From: Sulfurospirillum diekertiae
GTDB lineage: Bacteria > Campylobacterota > Campylobacteria > Campylobacterales > Sulfurospirillaceae
DNA: 64,000 bases
Direction: 5' to 3'
NCBI RefSeq assembly: GCF_002162315.1
Contig: NZ_CP021416.1
Span: forward strand, 1,810,207-1,874,206
Below, piece after piece: positions 37,238 through 46,404 of the stretch (position 1 is its first letter; the number at the start of each line of letters is the position of its first letter). A program made the translations under genes and the position numbers. The notes beneath the pieces are model-generated. The model did not search any database. It saw nothing but the letters and a program-made list of their open reading frames with translations, and was not told the DNA's origin.

Positions 37238-37899
37238 AAACTTACGCCGTTATAGGTCTTGGCAAATTTGGCTTTCACATCGCTAAAGGACTGGCTGAGC
37301 AAGGCATGGACATCATTGCTATCGACAACGATCCCCATAAAATTCAAGTGATTAGTGACTACATTCAAGATGCACTTATTTTAGACAGTACCGATACCAA
37401 AGCCCTTCAAGAAGCGGGTGTTGTGGGACTTGATACAGTTATTATCAGTATTGGTGAAAATATTGAAGCGAGCATTTTAACGCTCATGGCACTGAAAGAG
37501 TTGGACAATAAAAATATTATTGCCAAAGCCATCACACTGACGCATGGTGAAATTTTAGCGCGACTTGGGGCTTTTAAAGTTATTTATCCTGAGAGAGAAT
37601 CCGCTAAAAAACTCGTTGAAAACCTTGTAGGTAACGTTGTTATCGACCAAGTTGATTTTAGTAGCACCATCAAAATTGCAAAGTTTCTCGTCACAAAATC
37701 ACTGATTGGTAAACAAGTGAGTGACGTTGAAGCCATGTTTGAAAATGAGATCCATCTCATTGCCTGCAAAACCAGAGACAACTGGACATTTGATGTTGAG
37801 AAATCTTATAAAATTCGCGAAAACGATATGCTCTCTTTTATCGGTAAAAAATCTTTTATTGAAAAACTAAGACATTTGACCAAATCCGAAAGTGAATAG
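37234..37899 (+). CDS. TrkA/KtrA-family RCK regulatory subunit
   Basis: A 221-aa cytoplasmic subunit with an RCK_N Rossmann domain (GLGKFGFHIAKGLAEQGMDIIAIDNDP, binds ATP/ADP or NAD) and an RCK_C domain (about residues 135-215). It gates the upstream TrkH/KtrB-like channel, with which it is translationally coupled. It ends before a 150-base spacer holding two copies of the TTTACATGTAAA palindrome. Confidence 0.92.
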   Translation: MKTYAVIGLGKFGFHIAKGLAEQGMDIIAIDNDPHKIQVISDYIQDALILDSTDTKALQEAGVVGLDTVIISIGENIEASILTLMALKELDNKNIIAKAITLTHGEILARLGAFKVIYPERESAKKLVENLVGNVVIDQVDFSSTIKIAKFLVTKSLIGKQVSDVEAMFENEIHLIACKTRDNWTFDVEKSYKIRENDMLSFIGKKSFIEKLRHLTKSESE

Positions 37900-37930
37900 A
37901 CTTTTAAATAACCTATAACCAACCGTCTAA

Positions 37931-37985
37931 TCTTTACATGTAAAGACATTCTTACACAAATATAGTTATAACTTTTACATGTAAA
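37931..37985. repeat. Two TTTACATGTAAA palindromes in tandem
   Basis: Exact copies at 37933-37944 (within the 16-base palindrome 37931-37946) and 37974-37985, 41 bases apart (about four helical turns), in the spacer between trkA and msrB. The second is followed by GAGGTTTTTT. They may act as weak terminators or as protein sites. Confidence 0.7.
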
Positions 37986-38049
37986 GAGGTTTTTTGCTCT
38001 TTTAAAAACCCTTGTGCATAATTTTTCATCATTTGATAAAGGATTTTTT

Positions 38050-38415
38050 ATGACACACCATTCTCTGACGCCCGAAGAAGAACGCGTCATCCTTCACAAA
38101 GGTACAGAAATGCCATTTTCTGGGCAATACAACGACTTTTATGCCCAAGGAATCTACCACTGCAAACAGTGCAATGCCCCGCTTTATAGCTCATCTGACA
38201 AGTTTCATTCAGGATGCGGTTGGCCAAGCTTTGATGATGAACTACCAGGTGCGATAAGGCGCGAAACGGACCGTGATGGCAGACGCACTGAAATCCTCTG
38301 TAATGCCTGTGGTGCGCACTTGGGGCATGTTTTTGAAGGCGAAAAAATTACACAAAAAAATACCCGCCATTGTGTCAATTCTATCTCGCTTACATTTGAG
38401 CCTGTAATAAAGTAG
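38050..38415 (+). CDS. msrB: Peptide-methionine (R)-S-oxide reductase
   Basis: Repairs methionine-R-sulfoxide in proteins. About 121 aa from the ATG at 38050, which has AAAGGA upstream; the frame stays open 12 codons further but lacks a ribosome site there. Zinc-binding CKQC and CNAC pairs, [10 protein letters not shown] and the catalytic cysteine in RHCVNSISL are all present. Downstream lie a small leader-like ORF and a CNNM transporter gene. Confidence 0.95.
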   Translation: MTHHSLTPEEERVILHKGTEMPFSGQYNDFYAQGIYHCKQCNAPLYSSSDKFHSGCGWPSFDDELPGAIRRETDRDGRRTEILCNACGAHLGHVFEGEKITQKNTRHCVNSISLTFEPVIK

Positions 38416-38465
38416 TATTTTGTTTATGCTATAATAACGCACAAAATATTTTAAAGGAATTCTGT

Positions 38466-38531
38466 ATGACCCAAAGCGAACCGGACTCGGTTAGTTTTCA
38501 TTTCGTTAATCTCAGGGGAGTTATTCTATGA
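38466..38531 (+). CDS. Possible 21-codon leader peptide upstream of the CNNM gene
   Basis: A short frame with a good ribosome site (AAAGGAA at 38453-38459) encodes MTQSEPDSVSFHFVNLRGVI plus one leucine. Its TGA overlaps the next ATG as ATGA, and it contains the GGGGAG ribosome site of that gene. The arrangement is that of a regulatory leader peptide or coupling ORF for a metal transporter gene. No homologue was recognised. Confidence 0.5.
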   Translation: MTQSEPDSVSFHFVNLRGVIL

Positions 38532-39605
38532 CACTTCTGATCGTCTATCTTTCTCTTGCTATCTGTGTATCTTTTCTCTGCTCCATGATGGAAGCCATCT
38601 TACTCTCAAGCACAAACTCTTATATCGAATCACTTCCAAAAGAGGTGAATGAAGACAATGTAGCTATGCTCAAAGGGTTAAAGTCCAACATTGACAAACC
38701 TATCTCCTCTATCTTGACAATCAACACGTTTGCCAATACAATGGGAGCCGCAGGTGTCGGTGCTCAGGCACAAATCTTATTTGGACAAGAGTGGCAAACA
38801 GCTGTGGCTTTTGGTATTACCCTCCTAATCTTGTATTTCTCTGAGATTATCCCTAAAACCATTGGTGCGATTTATTGGAAAAAACTTTTAATCCCAGCAG
38901 GGCATATTATTACGTTTTTTGTTACAATCACAATTCCCTTTACATGGCTATCATCGCATTTAACCAATTACATCTCAAAAAACAAAAAACACCATTCTAA
39001 TTTTTCACGTGATGAAATTATGGCAGTCGTTGCAATGGGAGAAAAAGAGGGATCAATCCTTAGCAAAGAAAGTGACCTGATTGAAAATCTTTTAAAACTT
39101 AAAAATATCAAAGCCAAAGATATTATGACGCCTCGAAGCGTTGTGTTTGCCTTGCCAGCGACTACCACCATCGAAGATGCCATTGAAGATGATCGTATGT
39201 ATATTCACTCACGTATTCCTGTCTTTGGTGAGACCTTAGATGATGTTGTGGGCATTGCTTTTAATCAACGCATCTTAGAAGAGAGTGTGGAAGATCACGA
39301 TAAAACAACACTCGCAGATATTGCACATGAAGTCCATATGGTTTCTGAGTATTTGCCTGTTCCAAACTTGATTGACCAATTTATTAAACGTAAAACTCAT
39401 CTTTTTGTGGTATTTGATAGCTACGGTCAAACCGCAGGTGTTGTGACACTTGAAGATGCTATTGAGACGCTTTTAGGTGTTGAGATTGTGGATGAAATGG
39501 ACGAAGTAGAAGACATGCAACTCTTTGCGAAAGACCGCAGTAAAAAAATTTCAAGATCGTATGAAAGTCGAACGTAAAAAGCTCGAAAAAGCAAAAGTTA
39601 ATTAA
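38528..39605 (+). CDS. CNNM/CorC-type transporter (DUF21 plus CBS pair), C-terminal frameshift
   Basis: Inner-membrane protein of the hemolysin-like CNNM/CorB group, linked to Mg2+ or other divalent cation efflux. DUF21 (residues 1-165) has about four helices, starting ICVSFLCSMMEAILLSS. A CBS pair follows (about 190-315: KDIMTPRSVVFALP, HLFVVFDSYGQTAGVVTLEDAIETLLG). As read, it ends at 39577 with ISRSYESRT. If the A7 run at 39542-39548 were A6, it would continue FQDRMKVERKKLEKAKVN and stop at 39603-39605, just before the terminator, which is more natural. Confidence 0.87.
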
Positions 39606-39617
39606 GCGAATTCAATC

Positions 39618-39649
39618 ATAAAGAGGCTTTACATGTAAAGCCTCTTTAT
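39618..39649. terminator. 32-base perfect palindrome with TTTACATGTAAA at its centre
   Basis: Every base from 39618 to 39649 pairs with its mirror partner; the outer arms are ATAAAGAGGC and GCCTCTTTAT and the centre is the repeated dodecamer. It lies between convergent genes and overlaps the phosphatase stop. As RNA it forms a G+C-containing stem topped by the dodecamer and ending in an A/T tract on both sides, so it probably terminates both transcripts. Confidence 0.75.
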
Positions 39650-40239
39650 AAAACTCTTTGATAATTCCACTGCATACATTGTTGATTCCACGTTAATTCA
39701 TTCACACATGCGTAAGGTTGTTCTATTGTAAACATATCCCTAATTTCTATACCTAGAATATAGGAGAGTATCATGCGATTAACACCTGCATGAGCGACGA
39801 TGAGAAGAGTACCCGTTGCGTGGTGAGTAATGGCATCAAAGGCATCTCTGACACGTTTTGCCATGTCATGAAAGCTCTCGCCATTGGGTGGGGTAAAGTA
39901 TTCTAAATCTCCACCTCTTTGAGCATATAGTTCTGGATTGTGTGACGCGATATATGACATTTCCACATTTTCCCAATCGCCCATATCAATCTCTGCAAAT
40001 GCTTCTACAATATGATAAGTAATAGGTTTATCAACACAAAGAATACGTGCAGTTTGTAAACAGCGTTTGAGTGGACTCGTAAAAATCATATCAATAGGAA
40101 TTGCTTTAAAATAGTCATGTAAGATGTGAGCTTGCTCTTTTCCTTGTCTATTAAGGGGAATATTCGTCCGACCAAGATACCTTTTTTCACTCCCATTATC
40201 AATGTGCCCATGTCGAAGCAAATAGACTTTGTCAACCAT
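39646..40239 (-). CDS. Histidine phosphatase family protein
   Basis: A 197-aa phosphoglycerate mutase-like enzyme. Phosphohistidine motif LLRHGHIDNG near the N-terminus, FTSPLKRCLQTA, the acidic EIDMGDWEN and the second catalytic histidine in LLIVAHAGVNRMIL. Relatives include CobC-type phosphatases. It overlaps the MobA-like/HD gene upstream by 8 bases and is the last gene of the molybdenum hydroxylase operon, so its substrate may be a cofactor or nucleotide intermediate of that system (inference). Confidence 0.85.
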   Translation of the reverse strand: MVDKVYLLRHGHIDNGSEKRYLGRTNIPLNRQGKEQAHILHDYFKAIPIDMIFTSPLKRCLQTARILCVDKPITYHIVEAFAEIDMGDWENVEMSYIASHNPELYAQRGGDLEYFTPPNGESFHDMAKRVRDAFDAITHHATGTLLIVAHAGVNRMILSYILGIEIRDMFTIEQPYACVNELTWNQQCMQWNYQRVL

Positions 40240-41338
40240 CGTTGAAAACTTTACCCGTTAGATTTTCTATTTTTGAAATAATCGCTTTTGTAGCATTTAA
40301 GCGTCTTGTGATGTTTCGCTGTGCTTCATCATTGCCTTCACATTTTTTAAGCGCCTTTTCAAAGCGTTTTTCAAAACCACACACCTCATCTTCACACACT
40401 AATTTATCGGCTAAAAAGAGTAGCTCATTGGCATTTAAAGGAGTATGGTCTTTGACATCAATGTCCATGTGCGTTTCAATGATATTACCGATGGCTTCAT
40501 AACCCATCGCGCGTAGTCTTTGGGCACCAATAAAGGCATGATTTTTCTCTTGACGAGCAATATCATGTAACAATGCCGCAGCACTTAAAGTTTGTTTATT
40601 TATATTGAGCCCAAAAGAAGTAATGCCCTCATACACTTTACTGACCATGCCCTCCACTGCTTCACAATGTCTAATGATAGGTTCAGGTACCTCATTTTCT
40701 AACATGATCGCCAAACACTCCTCTTTAGTGGGAGTATTCATCACTTCATAGACGACAAGGTTAATGTAATCATCCAGTATATCCATATCCATTAAAACCG
40801 ATTGATCAGACACGTTTACATGTAAAGCATCTTCCTTAAACGCTTCCAATACTTTTTTAAGTCCACCTTTTCCATCACTAGCTAAAATCTTCTCTTTATA
40901 CTTCATATCAATAAGCGGAGGATGACCTTTTTTCCCAAGAAAGGTAGGATAAAGAACGCCCTTATGCTCATGGATATACGCTTCGTATAAGCTTTCAAGG
41001 GTTTTCACTTTAATGAGTGGAATGTCCACTGGCTGCATATAAAACGCCACCACTGTTTCATCTATGGCACTCAGCCCTTTTTGAATAGAGCTAAACATAC
41101 CTTTTGCATAATCCTCATTATAAACGATATGAACCTTATACCCTTGAAGTGCCTCAATAATATCATCCTGCCTATGCCCCGTGACAACATATATATGTTC
41201 TATCCCATAAGTTTGGTAGGTCTGAATCAATCTCTCCACAGCAGTTATTTGCCCAAAGGGCAAAAGGGGTTTAAAATCGTGCATTCGAGAAGAATACCCA
41301 GCGGCAATAATAAGAACAGCGATGTTGCTCTTTTCCAT
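40232..41338 (-). CDS. MobA-like nucleotidyltransferase fused to an HD domain
   Basis: A 368-aa two-domain protein. The N-terminal half (1-200) is a MocA/MobA-type NTP transferase: LIIAAGYSSRMHDFKPLLPFG, YVVTGHRQDDI, MQPVDIPLIK and KKGHPPLI. It is expected to attach CMP to molybdopterin for a xanthine-oxidase-type enzyme. The C-terminal half (about 225-345) is an HD domain with HCEAVEGM and LLHDIARQEKNHAFIGA. The fusion matches, to my recollection, the DVU_1551-type NTP transferase group found beside aldehyde oxidoreductases. The XdhC gene ends three bases before its start. Confidence 0.85.
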   Translation of the reverse strand: MEKSNIAVLIIAAGYSSRMHDFKPLLPFGQITAVERLIQTYQTYGIEHIYVVTGHRQDDIIEALQGYKVHIVYNEDYAKGMFSSIQKGLSAIDETVVAFYMQPVDIPLIKVKTLESLYEAYIHEHKGVLYPTFLGKKGHPPLIDMKYKEKILASDGKGGLKKVLEAFKEDALHVNVSDQSVLMDMDILDDYINLVVYEVMNTPTKEECLAIMLENEVPEPIIRHCEAVEGMVSKVYEGITSFGLNINKQTLSAAALLHDIARQEKNHAFIGAQRLRAMGYEAIGNIIETHMDIDVKDHTPLNANELLFLADKLVCEDEVCGFEKRFEKALKKCEGNDEAQRNITRRLNATKAIISKIENLTGKVFNDG

Positions 41339-41341
41339 AAG

Positions 41342-42377
41342 TTAGCTTCTTCTAACTTTTATAAGTTCTGCAACGATACTAATAGCGATCTCCTCAGGCG
41401 TTTGAGCATTGATAGAAACACCAACAGGACAACAGACATCATCCAAATCTTTTGCGCAAAACCCTCTTGTAGAAGTTGAGAATAAACGTAATTTTTTTTT
41501 CGTTTTACTTCCGATCATACCGATATATTTTGCCTTTGCCTGAAGCGCTTGCTCTAGGACCACTTTATCAACACCTCTGGTAACAATAACAATATAACTG
41601 TTTTTAGCAATATGCACATCTTGAAGTAACCCCTCATAGGTTGAAGGAACAACATGCACTTCATCTGCCGTAGGAAAACGCTCTTTGTTGGCAAATGCTT
41701 CCCTATCATCCAAAATAGCTGTGTAAAAACCAAGTGTTTTAGTAAGGGCTGCAATTTGTTGAGAAATATGTCCTGCTCCAACGATATAAAGCTTATCTGT
41801 CGTATAAAAAGGCTCAATCATATACCTATTGTTTCCAACATAAAGATGAAATTTGATATGGTTAAAATTTTCTCGAAGCTCTTTTACAATGTTCTGAACC
41901 TCTTTATCTTCTTCACCAAAGAGATCCGTTTCAGTACATATCCATTTATTTTTACCGGAAAGGTGTCTTTTTGACTGTGAAATCTTTGTAATCATCACAA
42001 AATCTGTGTCTGAAACTTTGAGCTCTTTTGCTTTATGATAGATATTGAGTTGTGAAATATCAAGTGCGTCTATGTACTCCAAAAGAACACTGACTTCACC
42101 ACCACATACCATACCAGCAGCTCTTGCGTCATCATCGGTTAATTCAATGTCTTCAACAGAACACTGTTTCGTCTTAAATACTTCAGGCGCTAATTGTATT
42201 GCCATAGCTTCTAGTGTGCCTCCACCAATCGTTCCTTCAATAGAGGCATCTTTACGAATCAGCATTTTAGCTCCAGCTTCTCTAGGTGCTGAACCACTTT
42301 TTTTGCAATATCGTTGCGGTAACAACTTCGTGTTCTTCATTTAAACTATCCACAATATGTTCAATTATGGTTTTCAT
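41342..42377 (-). CDS. XdhC-family molybdenum hydroxylase maturation protein, N-terminal frameshift
   Basis: XdhC proteins bind the molybdenum cofactor and promote its sulfuration and insertion. Conserved parts: SGSAPREAGAKMLI, TIGGGTLEA, ARAAGMVCGGEVSVLLE, a Rossmann segment LYIVGAGHISQQIA, and IGMIGSKTKK. As read, the frame starts at 42340 with an unrelated N-terminus. If the T7 run at 42298-42304 (plus strand) were T6, it would begin at an ATG at 42377 behind AAAGGATGACGG, reading KTIIEHIVDSLNEEHEVVTA then TILQKSGSAPREA. This gives 344 aa and tight spacing to the upstream ligase gene. Confidence 0.87.
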
Positions 42378-42380
42378 CCG

Positions 42381-43679
42381 TCATCCTTTGTTTCTTATGT
42401 TGTTGTCTATCTTTCTTTTGATCATGCTGTTGGTCATTTTGGGTGAGTGATCGTCTTCTTCTACATGAAGTCTAAAATTAAATTCAAACGGAAAACAGTC
42501 TCGAATACGACGGATTACCTCTTCTTTTAACGCTACACAACGCTCTTTGTTGGCAAGGATAAGCTTTACATGTAAACTGTTTTTCTCACATACCGTAAGC
42601 TTATAATCCAAAATACGAGGAAAGCGTAAAAGAATTTCATCGAACTCTCTTAAATGAATTGCATGCCCATTAATGTCTATTTTATTTTCCATGCGACCCA
42701 ACACTTTTTCCATAGTTCGCAAAAAAGTGCCACACGCACACGGTTTGGTAGAAAAGCGTGCCATATCGCCTGTTCTATAACGAATAAGTGGCATTGCTTG
42801 ACGATGGAGCGTTGTAAAAACAACTTCGCCATACACGCCATCTTCCACAGGCTGACCCGTAATGGGGTCTATGATTTCAAAATAGAGATCATTTTCCCGT
42901 AAATGATAGCCATTGAGGCATTCACACTCAACACCTCCACCGTATCCCATCTCTGTCATGCCGTAATGGTTAAAAACGTGACACTCTCCATTATCGTTAA
43001 GCGCCTCGACGAGTACATCAGGGACATAATCTGTACTTAAAAGAACTTTTTTAATATGCTTTGCAAACACCTCAGATTTGGCTTTACTCAAATACAACAC
43101 TTGCATCGGTATACCCACAATACATGTAATGTTGTTTTCTTCAATACACAAAGCCGTTTTTTCAACATCATTCAGTATCCCATGAACGATACACTCAATT
43201 TTCGAAAGCGCTAATGCTTTTTTCAGTAAATCCCCAATGCTTCCATAAGCAGAACCGGGAAGTAAAACCAATACTTTGTCGCTTTCATCAACCAAACAGC
43301 GCATCCCGTGACTAAAAAAGTCAATGGTCAACTCCAAATCTTGCTGCGTGAACAAGATGCGCTTCTCATCTCCTGTCGTACCCGAAGTATTTAAGGTCAC
43401 AATGCGTTCAATTTCATTACTCGGGACACAGGCAAAATTATACGCATTGCGTTTAATGTCATCAGAGGTTGTAAACGCAATTTGTTCGAAATCTTCAAAA
43501 GATACGATAGAGTTTAGGTCAATATCTTTCAACATTGTTTGATAAAATCGGCTCTTCTCTTTTGCATAAGCTAATGTTTTAATCAGTTCGTCAAGCTGGT
43601 ATGCACGCATGGCTTCTTGGCTTTTGTGTGCAATGTGAGTACGCTCTATGATCCAATGCTCTAAGGGTGTTACGTTCAT
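42381..43679 (-). CDS. AMP-dependent ligase, PaaK-like, of the molybdenum hydroxylase cluster
   Basis: A 432-aa adenylate-forming enzyme related to phenylacetate-CoA ligase: VTLNTSGTTGDEKRILFT, FNHYGMTEMGYGGGVEC, YRTGDMARFSTKPCACG and a C-terminal KMTNSMIKRKI with the catalytic lysine. A cysteine-containing insert (ECECLNG; CACG) resembles zinc-binding loops of PaaK relatives. It overlaps the radical SAM gene by 4 bases. Position suggests it works with the aldehyde oxidoreductase, perhaps activating the acid product, as in the DVU_1553-type group (recollection). Confidence 0.82.
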   Translation of the reverse strand: MNVTPLEHWIIERTHIAHKSQEAMRAYQLDELIKTLAYAKEKSRFYQTMLKDIDLNSIVSFEDFEQIAFTTSDDIKRNAYNFACVPSNEIERIVTLNTSGTTGDEKRILFTQQDLELTIDFFSHGMRCLVDESDKVLVLLPGSAYGSIGDLLKKALALSKIECIVHGILNDVEKTALCIEENNITCIVGIPMQVLYLSKAKSEVFAKHIKKVLLSTDYVPDVLVEALNDNGECHVFNHYGMTEMGYGGGVECECLNGYHLRENDLYFEIIDPITGQPVEDGVYGEVVFTTLHRQAMPLIRYRTGDMARFSTKPCACGTFLRTMEKVLGRMENKIDINGHAIHLREFDEILLRFPRILDYKLTVCEKNSLHVKLILANKERCVALKEEVIRRIRDCFPFEFNFRLHVEEDDHSPKMTNSMIKRKIDNNIRNKG

Positions 43680-45019
43680 CGTATCCTCTTTGCGCCTCGA
43701 TAAAGGGACTCTCCATCCCTGTTGGTAATGTTATACATACAAAAAGGGATGAGCCTACCATCCACAGTCGATACATGAATACAACAATCTCTAATACGTT
43801 CTAAATTCACATTCCACGCATCTTGAAACGCCATTCCTGAAATGCTAAAAGCGTTGTTTGCAATTGCACTGAGAATTTTGTCCCAATCAGAGAGTTTTTC
43901 TTCTTGAACGTGTTGTTTTTGATACGACCAATTACGTGCCACAAAAGCTTTGGCTTTAGTCGCACCCACTTCTGCTTTTTCGCTTTCCCCTGAACAACAT
44001 GACCTCTTCGTCACAGGCTTTAAAACACCCTCTTCTATCAGATAATTGCTATTAAAAGAACAGAGCGCATTTTCACATCCAGGAGGTTGCATACTTTGCA
44101 GTGAAATCATCTGATTGGTTTGTTCGCAAATATGTTCCATCACTTCGGGTAAAGTGATTCTATCTGCATCTTTTGGCGTTTCAGGAATGCGCCCAAAATA
44201 GCTTACGGGCTGAAAATGTACGCCTCTAACCGCAGGAGATCGACTTACACCAAAACGTATGATTTCACCAATGCTATCCACATTAATGTTAGGTACGATG
44301 GTAGGAACCAGCACAACACCAATGCCGAATTTTCGGCAATTCTCAATCGCTTGGCATTTAACATCAAACAGAGCCTTTCCGCGCAGTTTTTCATAAATTG
44401 CATCATCAAGTCCATCAAATTGCAAGAAGATAGAATTAAGTCCTGCTTCTTTTAAAGCTTTCACATAGGCTTCATCATTCGCCATACGAATACCATTGGT
44501 ATTGACTTGAATGAAAGGAAAACCCAGTTCAACGCCTAGACGAACAATATCTGCTAAATCATCTCTTACCGTTGGTTCACCACCAGAGAGTTGAATATTG
44601 CATTTACCAGAAGCTTTTAAAATACTCTCAAACTGAAAACGTAACTGTTTTAACGATGGATCTTTACTTATGGAATCAAGAGCATCCGCAAAACAAAAAC
44701 GGCAACTAAGATTACAACGCGTGGTTACTTCAATGAGCGCCGTGCACGTGTGTTGTCTGTGTGAACTACACAATCCACAGTCATAGGGACACCCTTGATC
44801 TACCTGTGTGATAGGGCTTTTGATGTAAGCCTTCTCTTTAGTGCGAGACCACTCGCGCATGGGCATATTACCTCGCCATACAACGGTTTTAAACGCTCCA
44901 TGTTCTGAGCATACTTTGTGTATGTAGGTGGTAGTACCCTCATCGTACATGTAAGCATCCAGCTTACGCAAACAAATCGGGCACAAACTTTCAATGTGCG
45001 TTGAAGAGGTCATTGTCAT
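43676..45019 (-). CDS. Radical SAM protein, TrsS-like (Cys form)
   Basis: A 447-aa radical SAM enzyme. N-terminal CPICLRKL and a CPYDCGLCSSHRQHTC set precede the SAM cluster motif CNLSCRFC, then QLSGGEPTVRDDL. A later KRSCCSGESEKAE matches the place where, as I recall, relatives called TrsS carry selenocysteine; here both residues are cysteine (no in-frame TGA). A small trans-acting peptide or cofactor modification role in Mo-hydroxylase maturation is inferred from the conserved neighbourhood. Confidence 0.82.
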   Translation of the reverse strand: MTMTSSTHIESLCPICLRKLDAYMYDEGTTTYIHKVCSEHGAFKTVVWRGNMPMREWSRTKEKAYIKSPITQVDQGCPYDCGLCSSHRQHTCTALIEVTTRCNLSCRFCFADALDSISKDPSLKQLRFQFESILKASGKCNIQLSGGEPTVRDDLADIVRLGVELGFPFIQVNTNGIRMANDEAYVKALKEAGLNSIFLQFDGLDDAIYEKLRGKALFDVKCQAIENCRKFGIGVVLVPTIVPNINVDSIGEIIRFGVSRSPAVRGVHFQPVSYFGRIPETPKDADRITLPEVMEHICEQTNQMISLQSMQPPGCENALCSFNSNYLIEEGVLKPVTKRSCCSGESEKAEVGATKAKAFVARNWSYQKQHVQEEKLSDWDKILSAIANNAFSISGMAFQDAWNVNLERIRDCCIHVSTVDGRLIPFCMYNITNRDGESLYRGAKRIR

Positions 45020-45024
45020 CTTAT

Positions 45025-45471
45025 CTACCTTCTATTCCCGTATTCATAGCCGTGTTCCAACAAAATTTCATAGACTTTGACATATGCCTTTTTGATCATC
45101 TCCGCACAGGTCAGCTTATAACTCTGGTCTGCACCATGAAAATCAGTAACGCCTATCAGATTAACACATTTAGTAGCGCCAAATTCCACATTGAACCACT
45201 CATGAAATTCAGTAACCATCTGTGTAAAATCTTCTTTGGCACTCTCTTCTTCTTTTGCTTTAGCAGCATAAAGACCTAAAACACCAATGCCACCACTCAA
45301 AACGCCACACGTTTGTTGTGTATCGGCGATACCTCGGCATAGACCTTGAGCAGCTCGGATTAGATCATCGTTCTGTATCCCTTCATCTTCAAGAGCAAGT
45401 TTATACATAATCTGAGCACAGCAAAATCCAGCTGATGAGAGTTTAAATAAACGTAGTGATAATTCATCCAT
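45025..45471 (-). CDS. C-GCAxxG-C-C family redox protein
   Basis: A 148-aa protein of the C_GCAxxG_C_C group: SSAGFCCAQIMYKLA, GLCRGIADTQQTCGVLSGGIGVLGLYAAK and a late KCVNLIG cysteine. These spaced cysteines probably bind a metal or carry electrons. It overlaps the methyltransferase gene by 8 bases within the aldehyde oxidoreductase operon. Corresponds to the DVU_1555-type family (recollection). Exact role unknown. Confidence 0.78.
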   Translation of the reverse strand: MDELSLRLFKLSSAGFCCAQIMYKLALEDEGIQNDDLIRAAQGLCRGIADTQQTCGVLSGGIGVLGLYAAKAKEEESAKEDFTQMVTEFHEWFNVEFGATKCVNLIGVTDFHGADQSYKLTCAEMIKKAYVKVYEILLEHGYEYGNRR

Positions 45472-46195
45472 TGTTTTTTCCTTTTTTTGCGATTAAGATA
45501 AAATAACCTGGCTTGCATTGTTTAATATTCTGTTCAAAATGACAACATGTTTGAGTTTCTTCTCCTTCAATGGTTTTACTCCAAAAAGAGCCCATAGATC
45601 CGTGAGAGAAGATAATTTTGACCATAAGCTCTTTTAAGAGTTGAGAACAATCTTCCAAAAGCATGATCTCAAATCCTATTGTTTCCAATGCCTCTTTTAA
45701 TGAAGGCAGATCATGCATGCCCCGCATGCACGAAGTGATAGAAAAATTGTCCATTTCTCTTAGTGTTTCAGAATTTTTGGCATAGACATCGTTGATGACA
45801 AACCAACCCTCATTGCTCAAAACTCTATACACCTCGTGCAAGGTTACATGTAAATCATGCATCAGTGACAAGGTGCACTCTGCCAAAACACACTCAAAAC
45901 TCTCCTGCTCAAAAGGGAGAGCATCACCCGACCCTAAGACAAAGGTTGCAAAAGGATTTTTTGCTTTTGCGATAGTCAATAACTTTTCAGAAGGGTCAAT
46001 GCCAACCAATTTCATTCCATGATTTTGATAAAGGTACGAAGCCGTTGCTCCCATACCACAGCCTAAATCAAGCACTCTCATCTGCTTATTCAAAGCACAA
46101 AAGCTAACAGCTTTATCGGTCAGTATAAACCCTCCAGGACGTAAGGTTTCTCCTGTAGCTTCTTGCATAGAGCTGCTTTCATAGACATTCATCAC
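45464..46195 (-). CDS. SAM-dependent methyltransferase of the molybdenum hydroxylase cluster
   Basis: A 243-aa class I methyltransferase: motif I VLDLGCGMGATASYL, motif II region VGIDPSEKLLTIA, GSGDALPFEQESFECVLAECTLSL and a post-motif NDVYAK. The substrate is unknown, but it sits between a CxxC protein and a C-GCAxxG-C-C protein in the same operon, matching the DVU_1556-type family (recollection). Starts one base before the small CxxC gene ends. Confidence 0.83.
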   Translation of the reverse strand: MMNVYESSSMQEATGETLRPGGFILTDKAVSFCALNKQMRVLDLGCGMGATASYLYQNHGMKLVGIDPSEKLLTIAKAKNPFATFVLGSGDALPFEQESFECVLAECTLSLMHDLHVTLHEVYRVLSNEGWFVINDVYAKNSETLREMDNFSITSCMRGMHDLPSLKEALETIGFEIMLLEDCSQLLKELMVKIIFSHGSMGSFWSKTIEGEETQTCCHFEQNIKQCKPGYFILIAKKGKNNG

Positions 46196-46196
46196 G

Positions 46197-46403
46197 TTAC
46201 TTGTCCTCTAAGCTTTTTTCAACTTCAAGTATCTTGCCTAATGCCAAATCTTCGCTAATAAACACCATATTGCAAGTAGGACACTTTAAAAGTTCTACTT
46301 CAAAATTTCCATCAAGATAGCGCACTTTGACCTTTTGTGATACCAATGCTTTCTGGCATTTATCGCACATCCATGGTATTTGTGTATCGATTTTATTTTC
46401 CAT
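46197..46403 (-). CDS. Small CxxC redox/zinc-ribbon protein
   Basis: A 68-aa protein starting at ATG 46403, chosen because GGAG lies about nine bases upstream; the frame remains open 24 codons further with no ribosome site and would intrude into the preceding gene. Two pairs, CDKC and CPTC, suggest a rubredoxin-like or zinc-ribbon fold. It lies between the FAD oxidoreductase and the methyltransferase genes and corresponds to the DVU_1557-type redox protein (recollection). Confidence 0.75.
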   Translation of the reverse strand: MENKIDTQIPWMCDKCQKALVSQKVKVRYLDGNFEVELLKCPTCNMVFISEDLALGKILEVEKSLEDK

Positions 46404-46404
46404 C

